The translations under genes were made by a program, and so were the position numbers. Below are positions 9,481-18,722 of a stretch of 20,000 nucleotides of DNA, one piece after another. The first letter of the stretch is position 1. Every line of letters starts with the position of its first letter. This stretch comes from Conus ventricosus. Lineage: Eukaryota > Mollusca > Gastropoda > Neogastropoda > Conidae. Location: contig CM031595.1 of NCBI GenBank assembly GCA_018398815.1, positions 141,514,094 through 141,534,093 of the forward strand, written 5' to 3'. The notes under the pieces were generated by a model that worked only from the letters and a program-made list of their open reading frames with translations, was not told the DNA's origin and searched no databases.

Positions 9481-10388
9481 CTTAAATATAGCAGCAGGAG
9501 CCAGGGAAAGTCTTATATGTCTAAACCAATACTGAAAAGAAACCCACCTCCCCGAAGCCCCGTCACATTAATGCGTCAGTCACACACAAAGGAGAGCAGG
9601 ACAAAAGGGTACAGACAGAAAGGAGCAAGAGACCATGACAGTGTTTTCTTGTGAGCATTCAGAGGGAAAACGTTTCCAACTAGGAGGGCACTCGGAAGAA
9701 CGCAGACCTCCACCAAGGTCGAACAATTCTTGGCTCCCTCCTTTGAGTCGGTTAACGAGTGAAAACAGAATTATTTTTCGACCAGGGGAAGTAATCGCTG
9801 GTATAGACTGAACGAGTTACTCCCTGTGTACTTTTTTTTTTCTATAGCATATTTAAAAATAAAAAAGGTAGTATCATGTTTATGTGAAAAGGAGATTTTA
9901 ATATTCAACGAATTTATATAGGATTCGTAGATAGTAATCAAGCGTAACTACACAGCGTTCACGTCTGGTGGAACGTTTGTAAATAGTCTGATCAATAATA
10001 TGAACAGGTCCTGGGTCCTATGTTTCAGACCCACATCATAGATCTACACGACAAACTGTAACCGCTTCACTTTTCAGCTCACCTCACCTTTCCTCCAAAC
10101 TTCGTTCACATAGATTTCGTGGTTTTGGCGTATCAGTTTCTATCAATAATGTCCAGAACGATCCTGCATCGGCCATTCGATCTGGAACTGCACCAGAATT
10201 TTGAGAGTTTTGCCCAGGACGATATTCTAACTGTTCACAAAATTTGACCTGAATAGAATTTTTTAAAACTTGTCTCGTAAACATGTTGAAAAAAAAGGAG
10301 ACAGATCAACTGACGCAAGTGAAAAAAAAAGTCTACCTTGGCAGAGAAGATCAGGGAGCTTTACAGGGGTCTGTAAGCACAGACCGAC

Positions 10389-10389
<1 letters not shown>
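9481..10389. other. Unassigned sequence
   Basis: Mixed to AT-rich sequence without tandem structure. It has poly(T) and poly(A) patches near 9831-9866 and no recognisable coding or RNA feature. Confidence 0.4.
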
Positions 10390-10457
<68 letters not shown>

Positions 10458-10495
10458 GCGCGCGCGCGCATGTACATGCACGCATGCACGTACAT
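10390..10495. repeat. (AC)n(GC)n compound microsatellite, alternating purine/pyrimidine tract
   Basis: AC repeats run into CG repeats at about 10443 and then into CATGTACATGCACGCATGCA. Every base from 10390 to 10495 alternates purine and pyrimidine without a break. That makes it a strong candidate for Z-DNA under negative supercoiling. Confidence 0.95.
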
Positions 10496-11080
10496 TTTTT
10501 CCCCTTTTTGAATATATGTACGATCTTTGTTTAGCGCAAAAAGAAAAAAAAACATTGAAAATATTTTAGGCCTACACTGAATATCAGCCAAGTTTCAGAC
10601 AATAAAAGTTAAAGACTATGGGCGTACCGTGTAAAACCGGCCTTTATTTTCACCCGCACTGTCTGACATTTTTAAACAATTCACGTCTTGCCAACCGAGT
10701 TACACGAAAGCGCGCATTGCTTGAATGAGACAATAGGTGGATTACCTGATAACACAGACTGTTGGTAACATTCAAATGACCGCAGATAATCGTATGAGGC
10801 ACATGTTCACAGTTTTCGTCATTGATTATATTAAATTATATATATATATATTTTTTTTTTCTTTCTTTCTTTCTTATTTATGAAATTTGTTATAACAGTG
10901 CTTGGATTTCTTTCTTTCTTTGTACTCACTGTCTAATTCACATTTCTGATTTGTATTAAAAATCGTGTTTGTCATTCTTTCAGACACCCCCTCCCTCCCT
11001 TCGCCCTCCAGTACAAAATTGATGTTGCATAAAGTCCGGGATGTTTAGCGAAATCCATTAGCTACCTTCTTCCAAAAACT
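10496..11080. other. Unassigned AT-rich sequence with small simple repeats
   Basis: Contains a short TA tract followed by a T run and TTTC repeats (10838-10875) and scattered poly(A). No coding motif is seen. Confidence 0.45.
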
Positions 11081-11660
11081 TTGTGAACTAAGTTTGTTCC
11101 GACTGGTTTTCCGTGGCGACTGTCTCAAAAAAAATACCGTGGGCTGTATTGACTGGGGAGGACGAACAGTCCCATGAAGACGGTTCAGAGAGACGGGAAC
11201 CGTGCCAATAACTTTGTCCGTCCAAGTAACTTCCGTCAAACACTGTTAACTTCCTCTTTATACGTCCATTGATAGACCAGGATGGCCCTGTCTCCTGTGC
11301 TGCCAGAGACTGCAATTGAAATGGGGTTTAATTCCGGCCATCATGTCGGGTGGTACTCTTTGGTCCAGTCCCCGTTTTACAGTGGCTCAAATCAATTGTT
11401 GGCTCTCAACCGGTCTGGGCCCGCTCAGACCGTGCGCGCAAGATGGACGGCGCATCTTTACGGGATTTCAATGGACCCTTTCCCTGCTGCCCCATCAAAA
11501 GCCAGACATCGGCCTGTGTGGAATGTCTGGCAGAAAATAAAACATCTGTTGACGGTCTGGATGAAACAAGATACAGCAGGCTGCCCGTGCCTCGGACCGG
11601 GCGGGCTATGGCGCAGAGCTCGGCGACTGCATTGTTTCATGAGGTCTTAAACACAGTCGG
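11081..11660. other. GC-richer block of unknown nature
   Basis: Frames are open on both strands here (for example 11282-11650 and 11350-11664 on the plus strand), in a segment of higher GC than its neighbours. Neither the translations nor the flanking splice-like signals give a recognisable domain or exon. A decayed gene, an exon of an unknown gene or an old repeat are all possible, so no coding call is made. Confidence 0.3.
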
Positions 11661-11904
11661 CTAAGGACGGGAACAAAGTCACTTGAGCACATCACTGGGG
11701 GATAGTTCGGGTCGTTTGCGCTGGAGTCGGCTCAGAAATAGCAAAACTTAAAGTTCAGATCGTTTTCTGTAAGAAAGTCTGCATTAATTCCTGTCTACGA
11801 ATCAGATTCAAACAGGAGTACGGTCAGGAGGAAGCTAGAGAGGGAGGGAGAGGTGAAGGAAGGATGTTGTTGGAGCATTGGCAAAGACAGACAGGGAGAC
11901 CTTA
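11661..11904. other. Unassigned sequence upstream of array B
   Basis: No feature is recognised. It contains a short purine-rich AGAGAGGGAGGGAGAGG stretch around 11836-11852. Confidence 0.4.
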
Positions 11905-12425
11905 TTGAACTAGCTGACACACATTTCATCCTTCTGATCCAAGTGAGACACAGGCCACGTTGCTGATCAACATCAAGACACAGGCATCCTGTTGATCGTC
12001 ATGGGATACTCATGAGCTTTTTGATCTTCAAAGGAACCAGGTCGCACATTTGATCATCGTAAGACACTCATAAGCTATTTGATATTCATAAAACACGGAT
12101 CGCTCTCGTGTTCGTTACATTTCACAGGTCACACTTTCGATCGTCATAAGACACTTTTCCTGATCGTCGTAAGACACATGTCAACTTGCGATAGTTATTT
12201 GGCACAGGTTATATTTCTGTCAATCCTATGATCGTCATAAGACACAGGTCAAAGTTCTGATTGTCGTGAGACACATGTCATCCTTATAATCGTCATGAGG
12301 CAAGGTCACTCTGCCGGTCCCCTTTCGATCGTCAGGGCACACAGATCACCCTTTTCTCTGTCACTGAGTCACCCCTCTGGTCCTCATGACTCTCAGATCA
12401 TCCTTCATGTTGTCATAGGACACCT
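11905..12425. repeat. Array B, first segment: degenerate 35-43 bp minisatellite
   Basis: Recurrent phrase TGATCGTCATAAGACACAGGTCA with variable spacers of about 15-20 bases. Units are strongly diverged. The array is cut by a SINE after GTCATAGGACACCT and resumes at 12811. Confidence 0.85.
12412..12425. repeat. SINE target-site duplication, left (GTCATAGGACACCT)
   Basis: Fourteen bases identical to 12811-12824, bracketing the SINE. Removing the insert and one copy leaves an ordinary array B unit. Confidence 0.85.
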
Positions 12426-12810
12426 GGGGGCCGGAATAGCTCAGTTGGTACAGCGCCGGACTCGTGATCCTGGGGGTGCGGGTTCGAATTTTGGTACAGG
12501 GGGATTTTTCCCTCGGAGTTAACCTTGGTTCTGACTCCATTCCCCATACAGTCCTTCGAATGAGACTGTAAACCGAGGTTCCGTGTGTGAACGCAAGCAC
12601 ATCTTGCACACACGTAAAATCCCATCATCAACTTTCGGAAGAGAAGGCCAGTTTGGCCGTTGGTATGGATGACACGTCACACATAGCATGCACCTTCCCC
12701 GAAGATGGAGTATGGCTGCCTTAATGGCGGGATAAAAAACGGTCATACACACAAAACTCCACTGCCTGTCCACAGGAGTATATCAGCCTGCATACGCAGA
12801 AAGAAAGAAA
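12426..12810 (+). mobile_element. Full-length tRNA-derived SINE
   Basis: The tRNA-like head has an A box TAGCTCAGTTGG (12437-12448) and a B box GGTTCGAATTTTGG (12481-12494), the internal promoter of RNA polymerase III. The body runs to about 12694. A 3' module starts TTCCCCGAAGATGGAGTATG (12695), and the tail is AGAAAGAAAGAAA (12799-12810). It is flanked by a perfect 14-bp duplication. The head cannot fold as a normal tRNA beyond this region and has a damaged T-arm, so it is a SINE and not a tRNA gene. Partial copies lie at 4775-4904 (3' module only) and 8644-8796 (body only, reverse strand). Mobilisation would depend on a partner LINE, which is not in this window. Confidence 0.92.
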
Positions 12811-12824
12811 GTCATAGGACACCT
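12811..12824. repeat. SINE target-site duplication, right (GTCATAGGACACCT)
   Basis: Right copy of the 14-base duplication, directly after the GAAA tail. Confidence 0.85.
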
Positions 12825-13502
12825 CAATTTCTGGCCGTCATGATACATATGTCTTCTTATTGGTTACATGACATCGGTCATCCTCTGATCGTCATGACAC
12901 GCATATCGTTCTTACGATCGTCACAAGACACAAGTCACCTGTTTGGTTTGTCGTCATAACACACAAGTCGTCATCTTGATCCTCATGATACAAAAGTTCG
13001 CCCTTTCCCCCCCCCCTCCTCCCCCACTGGTCGTCACGGCATACAGGTCATCATAAGGTACGAGTCATCTCTTTGGTCGCCATGACACACAGGTCATTAT
13101 TCTGACCATCATAAGGTACAAGTCACTTCTTTGATTGTCATGACAAACCGGTCATCATTCTGACCATCATAGGGTACGAGTCATCTTTTTGGTCGCCATG
13201 ACACACCGGTCATCATTCTGACCATCATAAGATACAAGTCACCTTTTTGGTTGCCAGTTACACACAAGTCATCTTTCCGACCATCGCAGGGTACAATTCA
13301 CTTCTTTCATGGTCATAGCACACAGGTCATCATTTTGACCATCATAAGATACAGGTCACCTCTCTGGTTGTCAGTAACACACAAGTCATCTTCCTGACTA
13401 TCATAAGATTCGTCACCTCTTCGGTCGCTAATACACACAGGTCACCCTACTGGTCAAGACACACAGGTCACCCATCTGGTCGTCAAAAGACTCATAGGTC
13501 AC
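12825..13502. repeat. Array B, second segment with a dimeric higher-order unit
   Basis: Units of about 40 bp continue. From about 13030 to 13400 they alternate in pairs. One member is GGTCGCCATGACACACAGGTC and its partner is ATTCTGACCATCATAAGGTAC, giving a repeating unit of about 80-85 bp (four to five copies). A C-rich patch (13003-13026) interrupts the array. It stops at GTCAC (13498-13502), where the LTR-like element begins. Confidence 0.85.
13498..13502. repeat. 5-bp target-site duplication, left (GTCAC)
   Basis: Matches 16082-16086 exactly and borders the TG...CA element. Confidence 0.75.
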
Positions 13503-13653
13503 TGTCAGACACCAAGCCCCATTCTGTCTTTGAGGCAAACCCACACTTTGTGCTGCATTGTTTTGGAACACTTTTCTGAATGAAGTACGTAACAGGTTGC
13601 GTAAAAACTTCACTCAGAACTGTAATATGCATCAGAGTGTTCCAAGAGCTGTG

Positions 13654-13757
13654 ATTGGGGAGGCCAGCTCAGCCAGTCTCTTCAACACCCTGATTGGTCG
13701 CTGTGTGCACAAGTGTAGGGAGTTGATTGGTCGCTGTGTGCACAAGTGTAGGGAGTT
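13654..13757 (-). promoter_or_regulatory. Tandem 33-bp repeat with three inverted CCAAT boxes
   Basis: Two perfect copies of a 33-bp unit lie at 13692-13724 and 13725-13757 (GATTGGTCGCTGTGTGCACA plus AGTGTAGGGAGTT). Each carries ATTGG, with a further ATTGG at 13654-13658. ATTGG is the reverse complement of the CCAAT box bound by NF-Y. A duplicated CCAAT-bearing unit 150-250 bases inside the left end fits a U3 enhancer of the LTR. Function is inference. Confidence 0.5.
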
Positions 13758-14232
13758 GCTAGGACACTCGGGAAAACGGTTAGAAGGAGATTTTACATGG
13801 CCGGAGTAGCAGCGCAATTCTAGGTTCTCCAGAGTGACAAGGCTACAGATCCTAACGGAGTCTCCCTGTCAGCACACGACCTCCTGGAAGCTAGTACTCT
13901 CTGGTGGAGTCCATTCAGGAGCAAACAGAAGTGTGGTGCGGCACTATCCTCGAGGACACAAACACCGAGGCAGGACTGGCCATCTGTCCAGTCCCTACCG
14001 ACGCACCACCTCTACCCACGCCAGGACTTCACCACAGCCAGGAACGGCCAGGAGGATCCGTCCTGCTGACAGAGGATCAAGACCCGAAGAGCCCCTCCGG
14101 AGAGCAAACGAAAGCCCTTCTAGTTAACCCAGCTGAGAACGTCACTGTATTTGACGTCAAGCGCCGTGACGCTATTTTCCCCAGTCGCTGCGGAACCCCG
14201 AGTAAGTAAGCGAGATTCCAAAAAAAGAAACA

Positions 14233-14247
14233 ATATATATATATATA

Positions 14248-14286
<39 letters not shown>

Positions 14287-14296
14287 TTTTATATAT

Positions 14297-14361
<65 letters not shown>

Positions 14362-14397
14362 ATATTTTATATATATATATTATATATATATATATAT
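14233..14397. repeat. (TA)n microsatellite, left part
   Basis: Imperfect TA repeat with TTTTA interruptions. It abuts the foldback element; the TA repeat continues after it at 14971. Confidence 0.95.
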
Positions 14398-14970
14398 GGT
14401 AATCGTGTAGTTTAGCGTACTAAACTCAGGGGCCGTTCAAATGAAAACACAGAGGGTGTTTTTACACTAACCTCGATGCGCTGAGTCGAATGCAACCCTC
14501 AGCTAAGCTCTAAGACCACTCCTTTTGCCACGAAACTGCGAGAAATGTACGGTAGGCCTAAGTAGTATCCCGAACTGCACGCCATTTTGACTGCTGATCA
14601 CGTGGGTAAAACACGTGGTTTTTGCGTCATCAACTTCTGGTGTGTTTCAGTAGAAACTGAAAGTAGAAATCTGTGGGTTTAAGACGGACAACAAAGCAAC
14701 ATACTACTACCCAAACTTTCTGTTTCCAATGTTTAACACACAGTGATGACGCGTTCACCCACGTGATCAGCAGTCAAAATGGCGTCCCAGTTCGGGAATA
14801 CTACTTAGGCCTACCGTACATTTCTCGCAGTTTCGTGGCAAAAGGAGTGGTCTTAGAGCTTAGCTGGGGGTTTTGCATTCGACTCAGCGCATCGAGGTTA
14901 GTGTAAAAACACCCTCTATGTTTTCATTTGAACGGCCCCTGAGTTTAGTACGCTAAACTACACGATTACC
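14398..14970. mobile_element. 573-bp foldback/MITE-like element with about 210-bp inverted arms
   Basis: The left arm 14398-14606 (from GGTAATCGTGTAGTTTAGCG) is the reverse complement of the right arm 14758-14970 (to CGCTAAACTACACGATTACC). Only a handful of differences are seen, for example CACAGAGGG versus CATAGAGGG and GCAACCCTC versus GCAAAACCCCC. A short loop of about 150 bases lies between, with one more paired patch (GCGTCATCA / TGATGACGC). The element sits inside a TA microsatellite, so the duplication length (TA or longer) cannot be read. It encodes no protein and would need a transposase supplied elsewhere. Tc1/mariner-type TA targeting is plausible but unproven. A transcript would form a very long hairpin. 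Confidence 0.88.
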
Positions 14971-14977
14971 TATATAT

Positions 14978-15040
<63 letters not shown>

Positions 15041-15044
15041 TATA
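14971..15044. repeat. (TA)n microsatellite, right part
   Basis: Continuation of the TA repeat on the far side of the foldback element. Confidence 0.95.
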
Positions 15045-15943
15045 ATTCATCTATTTACTTATTGATTGATTTATTTGGTTGACATAAACAGCAGCAGTTA
15101 GGTGTGCTCATTGAATTCAGAGGAATGGAAACTCTGTTGCTGGACTGCTGTAAGTAACATTAGTTACAATCAAGACCTAATCCCGGTAGGGATAATGCTG
15201 TGTGCAGAAGTTCTGTGGTGCTTGTTCCGTTTTTGTACACTGTATTTTTCTTTCTGTTCACAAGGTGTAATTAGTGTCTGTATTTATGTAAAACAATAGA
15301 AATGTGTTGGTGCGTGAGTCGGAGAGCACCTCCGATATTATTGATGCAGGCTTGGCTGCGAAGAGATGACCATGTATTAACTGCGCATGTGAGAGTGTAT
15401 GCATAGTTGGTTGAAGTAATAATGTTGAGAATGCATTCATCTCAAGTGTGGCTTGCGCATGGGAAAATTATAAAGATACGTGGAAGATGTACATAGACGA
15501 ATGAGATCTGTGTGAATGTATCTGGGTAAACAAGAGCAATCGTATTTGTAGAAATGTATAAGAAAATAGAACCTGTATTTCCTAGTATTAGGGAAGGGCG
15601 GTATATATTTATGTTGTAGATAGGGTCAAACCCTGAGGGCCCAGTCAAGCCTGAAGGTGAATACGTGGACCACGAGAAGCAAAGCACATCATCAACGAAC
15701 AACGTCTACAGGACCGATGATCAAGGGTCACGACAACGTCGACTGACCAGGAATCTTCCGTGATCATCACACGACGACAGGAACTGATGTGTGCTGGCTA
15801 GACAGGCCAGAACTGCATAGTTTTTCTTTTTTTTTTAGCCCACAAGACATAAACACAAAAGGAAGGACTCGCTTTAGTCAATGTGAAGGACTTGTTTTAG
15901 GCTATGATTTAATAATTTTGCTATGTGCATACTTGTGTATTTA

Positions 15944-15956
15944 AATAAATGTGTGG
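15944..15956 (+). terminator. Candidate poly(A) signal of the LTR
   Basis: AATAAA at 15944-15949 followed directly by a GT-rich TGTGTGG. It lies about 130 bases before the right end of the TG...CA element, where an R/U5 boundary would be expected. A second AATAAA is at 16023-16028. Assignment is inference. Confidence 0.4.
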
Positions 15957-16081
15957 TTAATTTACATTTTGATTTCAGTGATTGAATCGAATGAGAGAGT
16001 CGCGGCGAGAGACTAAAATTCGAATAAATAGTCAGGCACCCCCTAGACACGCCAACACCAGACGAAATTCAGTGCCTGACA

Positions 16082-16086
16082 GTCAC
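16082..16086. repeat. 5-bp target-site duplication, right (GTCAC)
   Basis: Right copy of the duplication that flanks the TG...CA element. Confidence 0.75.
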
Positions 16087-16335
16087 CCTTCTGGTCGTCA
16101 AAAGACTCATAGGTCACCCTTCTGGTCGTCAAGACACACTTCCGGTGTCATGGCACACTTCCAGTTGTCATGGCACACTTCTGGTTGTCATGGCACACTT
16201 CTGGTTGTCATGGCACACTTCTGGTTGTCATGACACACTTCTGGTTGTCATGGCACACAGGTTACCTTTCTGGTCGTCATTTGGCGCAAGTCACCCCGCC
16301 GGTCATCATGACCCACTGGTCACTCTTCTGCTCGT
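16087..16335. repeat. Array B, third segment, with a 20-bp sub-array
   Basis: The array resumes with CCTTCTGGTCGTCAAAAGAC, matching the unit cut at 13470-13502. From about 16130 to 16258 it becomes a nearly perfect 20-bp repeat (TGGCACACTTCTGGTTGTCA, about six copies), half the length of the ordinary unit. Three diverged full-size units follow to about 16335. Confidence 0.9.
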
Positions 16336-16444
16336 CGCGAAGCATAATTACGTGATCGTTATCACAACTCGCTAATCGCCAGAACGTAGCAGACATCAGG
16401 ATATCTACACTGTGCCTGCCTGCACACTGTAAATTGTAGGCTAC

Positions 16445-16487
16445 AAACAACAACAACAACAACAATAACAACAACAACAACAACAAA
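16445..16487. repeat. (CAA)n microsatellite
   Basis: About fourteen CAA units with one AAT variant. Polyleucine frames on the reverse strand come from this repeat. Confidence 0.95.
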
Positions 16488-16589
16488 TACTACCATTACT
16501 ACGATAAACAGCGATGATCAGATGATGTCGAGGACATTGACCTAGATGATACTGGTTTCATGATCTGTTTACCAGACTCACAATATCAC

Positions 16590-16611
16590 TCACACACACA
16601 CACACACACAC

Positions 16612-16666
<55 letters not shown>

Positions 16667-16684
16667 CCGCGCGCGCGCGCGCGC
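16590..16684. repeat. (AC)n(GC)n compound microsatellite
   Basis: AC repeat with one CAACAC slip near 16612, turning into GC repeats from about 16666. It has the same AC-to-GC layout as 10390-10495. Confidence 0.95.
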
Positions 16685-17615
16685 AATGCCACTGACACGC
16701 ATAGACGCATACAACACGTACGTGCAAAACTGATTCAGGGATACAGAATGACGTCAAACCTGGATGCTTGCTCTACATAGCCTCCAGCTGACAAATCCAA
16801 GACAGTGAGACGTAAATTTCTTTTATCCCAAACTGGGTAAATGCCTAATGTCGCAAGAAAGATTATTCCAGACAGTCGGAGTAAGAGCAGACGGTGAGTC
16901 ATAACTGAAGTCTTTGGAACTGTTCTCGGGAGACGAACAGAGGTCGAAGAAGATGACCCGGAGCACAAAGATGACGAAGAACACAGACGAAATAGGGTTC
17001 CGAACTTTCCATCTTTCTAATAGGAGGCAGGTGGATAAGATGAATGAGGTTGTTGTCTCAGGGCGTGGCGCTACCTCAGATCATGTCAGTGCTGAAAGTA
17101 TACAAGGTTGCATAGAAGCAAAGTAGAAAGTAATAGCGATCCGACAGCCTCCTCCCACCCCCACCCACCCACCCAGCCACACACACACACGCACACAGAG
17201 GTTCATATTTCCCACCTTTTAACATCTCCTGATCGGCGAGTTCAGAATTCCCTGATTCCGCAACAAACACAGCAGTCACAGTGTTGATTGCGGCCTATGT
17301 ACCTATACACAGCAATACCCGTCCATGCTGTGGCTACGATCAGGGAAGAAGATTCGTAGATTCGCAGTGTCACATAAACATAGTAATGCTCAGAATGGTC
17401 AGTTGTCACTCGACTCTGCCCGACACCTATCGACTGTGTTTCACTACCTGATTAGTTGACTACTCGATTAAAACCTTACCTTCGTACTTTGTTTTACTTG
17501 TTCTCAGACTGTCATGATAATTCTTTTTACGTTTTTTAACTTTTGTTTCAAGCTGAACATGTCTCTCGGTTTAATTTCTTCAGGGTTGTTTCATTACTCG
17601 GTTTTCTTGTGTTTG
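16685..17615. other. Unassigned sequence
   Basis: No tandem array and no convincing coding domain. A C-rich CCCACCC tract followed by a short AC repeat lies at about 17153-17198. Small open frames on both strands around 16735-17126 have no recognisable motif. Confidence 0.4.
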
Positions 17616-17703
17616 TTTGGGTTTGGTTTGGGTTTTGGTCGTTTGAAGTGATTTATTCTCTTTGGGTTTGGTTTGGGTTTTGGTCGTTTGAAGTGATTTA
17701 TTC
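17616..17703. repeat. 45-bp tandem duplication
   Basis: Two copies of TTTGGGTTTGGTTTGGGTTT plus TGGTCGTTTGAAGTGATTTATTC, at 17616-17660 and 17661-17703, essentially identical. The unit length is a multiple of 3, so frames stay open across it (17543-17797 plus; 17580-17861 minus), giving a false repeated peptide. Confidence 0.92.
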
Positions 17704-18111
17704 TGCCATATATGTAATTCGTACGTTGCTGAACCGATCAATCTCAATTTTAGTCTGTATGAGATTGATTTATCTGAATTTAATACGAGAAGCTTAATGT
17801 GACTGGAACTGGTTATGTGTGACCTGTGACATGTGTTTTCATTAACCACATACTTGTTCATTTGTTGTTTGTTTTGTTTTGATTTTTCGCATGTTTAATG
17901 ATGAATTGAGGACCAATGTTGACTTGCTGGCCAGATGCTATTGTCCGTTTTCCTGATGAACTGATAGGGCCACATTTTTTCTATTCATTACTCTGTTTTG
18001 CCAAACACTTTCTGCGTCGTTCATACGAAAGCTAGCCTAACGATGACAGTTCTGTGTAAGCATTCACAGGAGACCATATACGTCTGAACACTAACGAGAA
18101 CAACACCAACA

Positions 18112-18114
<3 letters not shown>
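17704..18114. other. Unassigned AT-rich sequence
   Basis: No feature recognised on either strand. Confidence 0.4.
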
Positions 18115-18181
<67 letters not shown>

Positions 18182-18184
18182 CAC
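18115..18184. repeat. (AC)n microsatellite with shared right flank
   Basis: AC repeat with one CACCAC slip near 18158. Its right flank (18185-18237) is identical to 19675-19727. Confidence 0.95.
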
Positions 18185-18237
18185 GCTCGCACGCTCGCGA
18201 ATCCGTTCATAGTAACCAGTCCTTTTCTGTCCGACAA
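18185..18237. repeat. 53-bp duplicated segment, copy 1
   Basis: GCTCGCACGCTCGCGAATCC through CTTTTCTGTCCGACAA is identical over 53 bases to 19675-19727. Similarity ends sharply on the right. On the left it merges into the AC repeat, and the unique left flanks differ. Confidence 0.92.
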
Positions 18238-18722
18238 GAAAAACGTCGGTACGATCGTGTTGTTTGCCTGTAGATTTGTTAGTAAACAGTGTACAACTTG
18301 CATCAACAGTAAAAGGGCTGAGGTGGAAATCAATTAATCATTGTTTTTAATACAATAACTACAGAATCTAGGATATCTCCGAGTTCAGTAAAGTAAATAT
18401 GAATTTGCTCGTATAACTCATTTGAAAGCATTTCTGATTCATTCACAATCTATACTTTAATCGAATTACAATTTTAAAAATTGCTTTTCCTCTCACGATC
18501 AGTTATTCAAACTATTATTCCTTTTGATCATGTGTCCAATAAAGAAAGTGAATCAGATCTTCAACATTGAGTAAGCACAACGAGTTAACATTTTTTTATT
18601 TTCTTTTTTGCTGTTGTGTTTACCAGAGTCTTAACTCTCACTTTTTGATTCCCACTTCTATAGCAATTACTTATTAGGGATTTGGTGTTTGGAAAGTCCA
18701 TCTCAGTGCTGCCTGCTGGCAC
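18238..18722. other. Unassigned AT-rich sequence
   Basis: No gene or repeat structure recognised. Confidence 0.4.

Larger units (their letters stand above)
13503..16081 (+). mobile_element. Probable solo LTR (TG...CA) with nested insertion
   Basis: A 2,579-bp insert in array B. It begins TGTCAGACACCAAG and ends CAGTGCCTGACA. The ends form a short inverted repeat (TGTCAG, then A or G, then CAC) with TG and CA termini, and 5-bp GTCAC duplications flank it; this is the signature of LTR-retrotransposon integration. Joining the flanks restores a normal array B unit. I found no second internal copy of the end sequences, and no gag, protease, reverse transcriptase or integrase motif, so a solo LTR left by LTR-LTR recombination is the best reading; a non-autonomous element is the alternative. 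Without the nested 573-bp foldback element it would be about 2.0 kb, which is long for an LTR. A Ty3/gypsy-like origin is inference. The plus orientation follows from the putative poly(A) signal near the right end. Confidence 0.65.

Noticed and set aside
11282..11664. Host protein-coding exon in overlapping open frames
   Set aside because: No recognisable domain, several frames open at once on both strands, and no convincing splice or start context; left unassigned.
12426..12500. Functional tRNA gene
   Set aside because: The A and B boxes are good, but the T-arm and acceptor stem do not pair, and the sequence continues into a SINE body and tail.
13904..14209. 101-residue open frame in the LTR-like element
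   Set aside because: No gag, protease or other retroelement motif, and an overlapping frame is equally open; Pro/Thr-rich content looks compositional.
13503..16081. DNA transposon with terminal inverted repeats
   Set aside because: The short inverted ends TGTCAG...CTGACA with TG/CA termini and a 5-bp duplication fit LTR integration better, and no transposase motif is present. Not fully excluded.
17543..17861. Open frames with a repeated FGFWSFEVIYS-type or KSLQTTKTQTKPK-type peptide
   Set aside because: Produced by the 45-bp tandem duplication, whose length is divisible by three.
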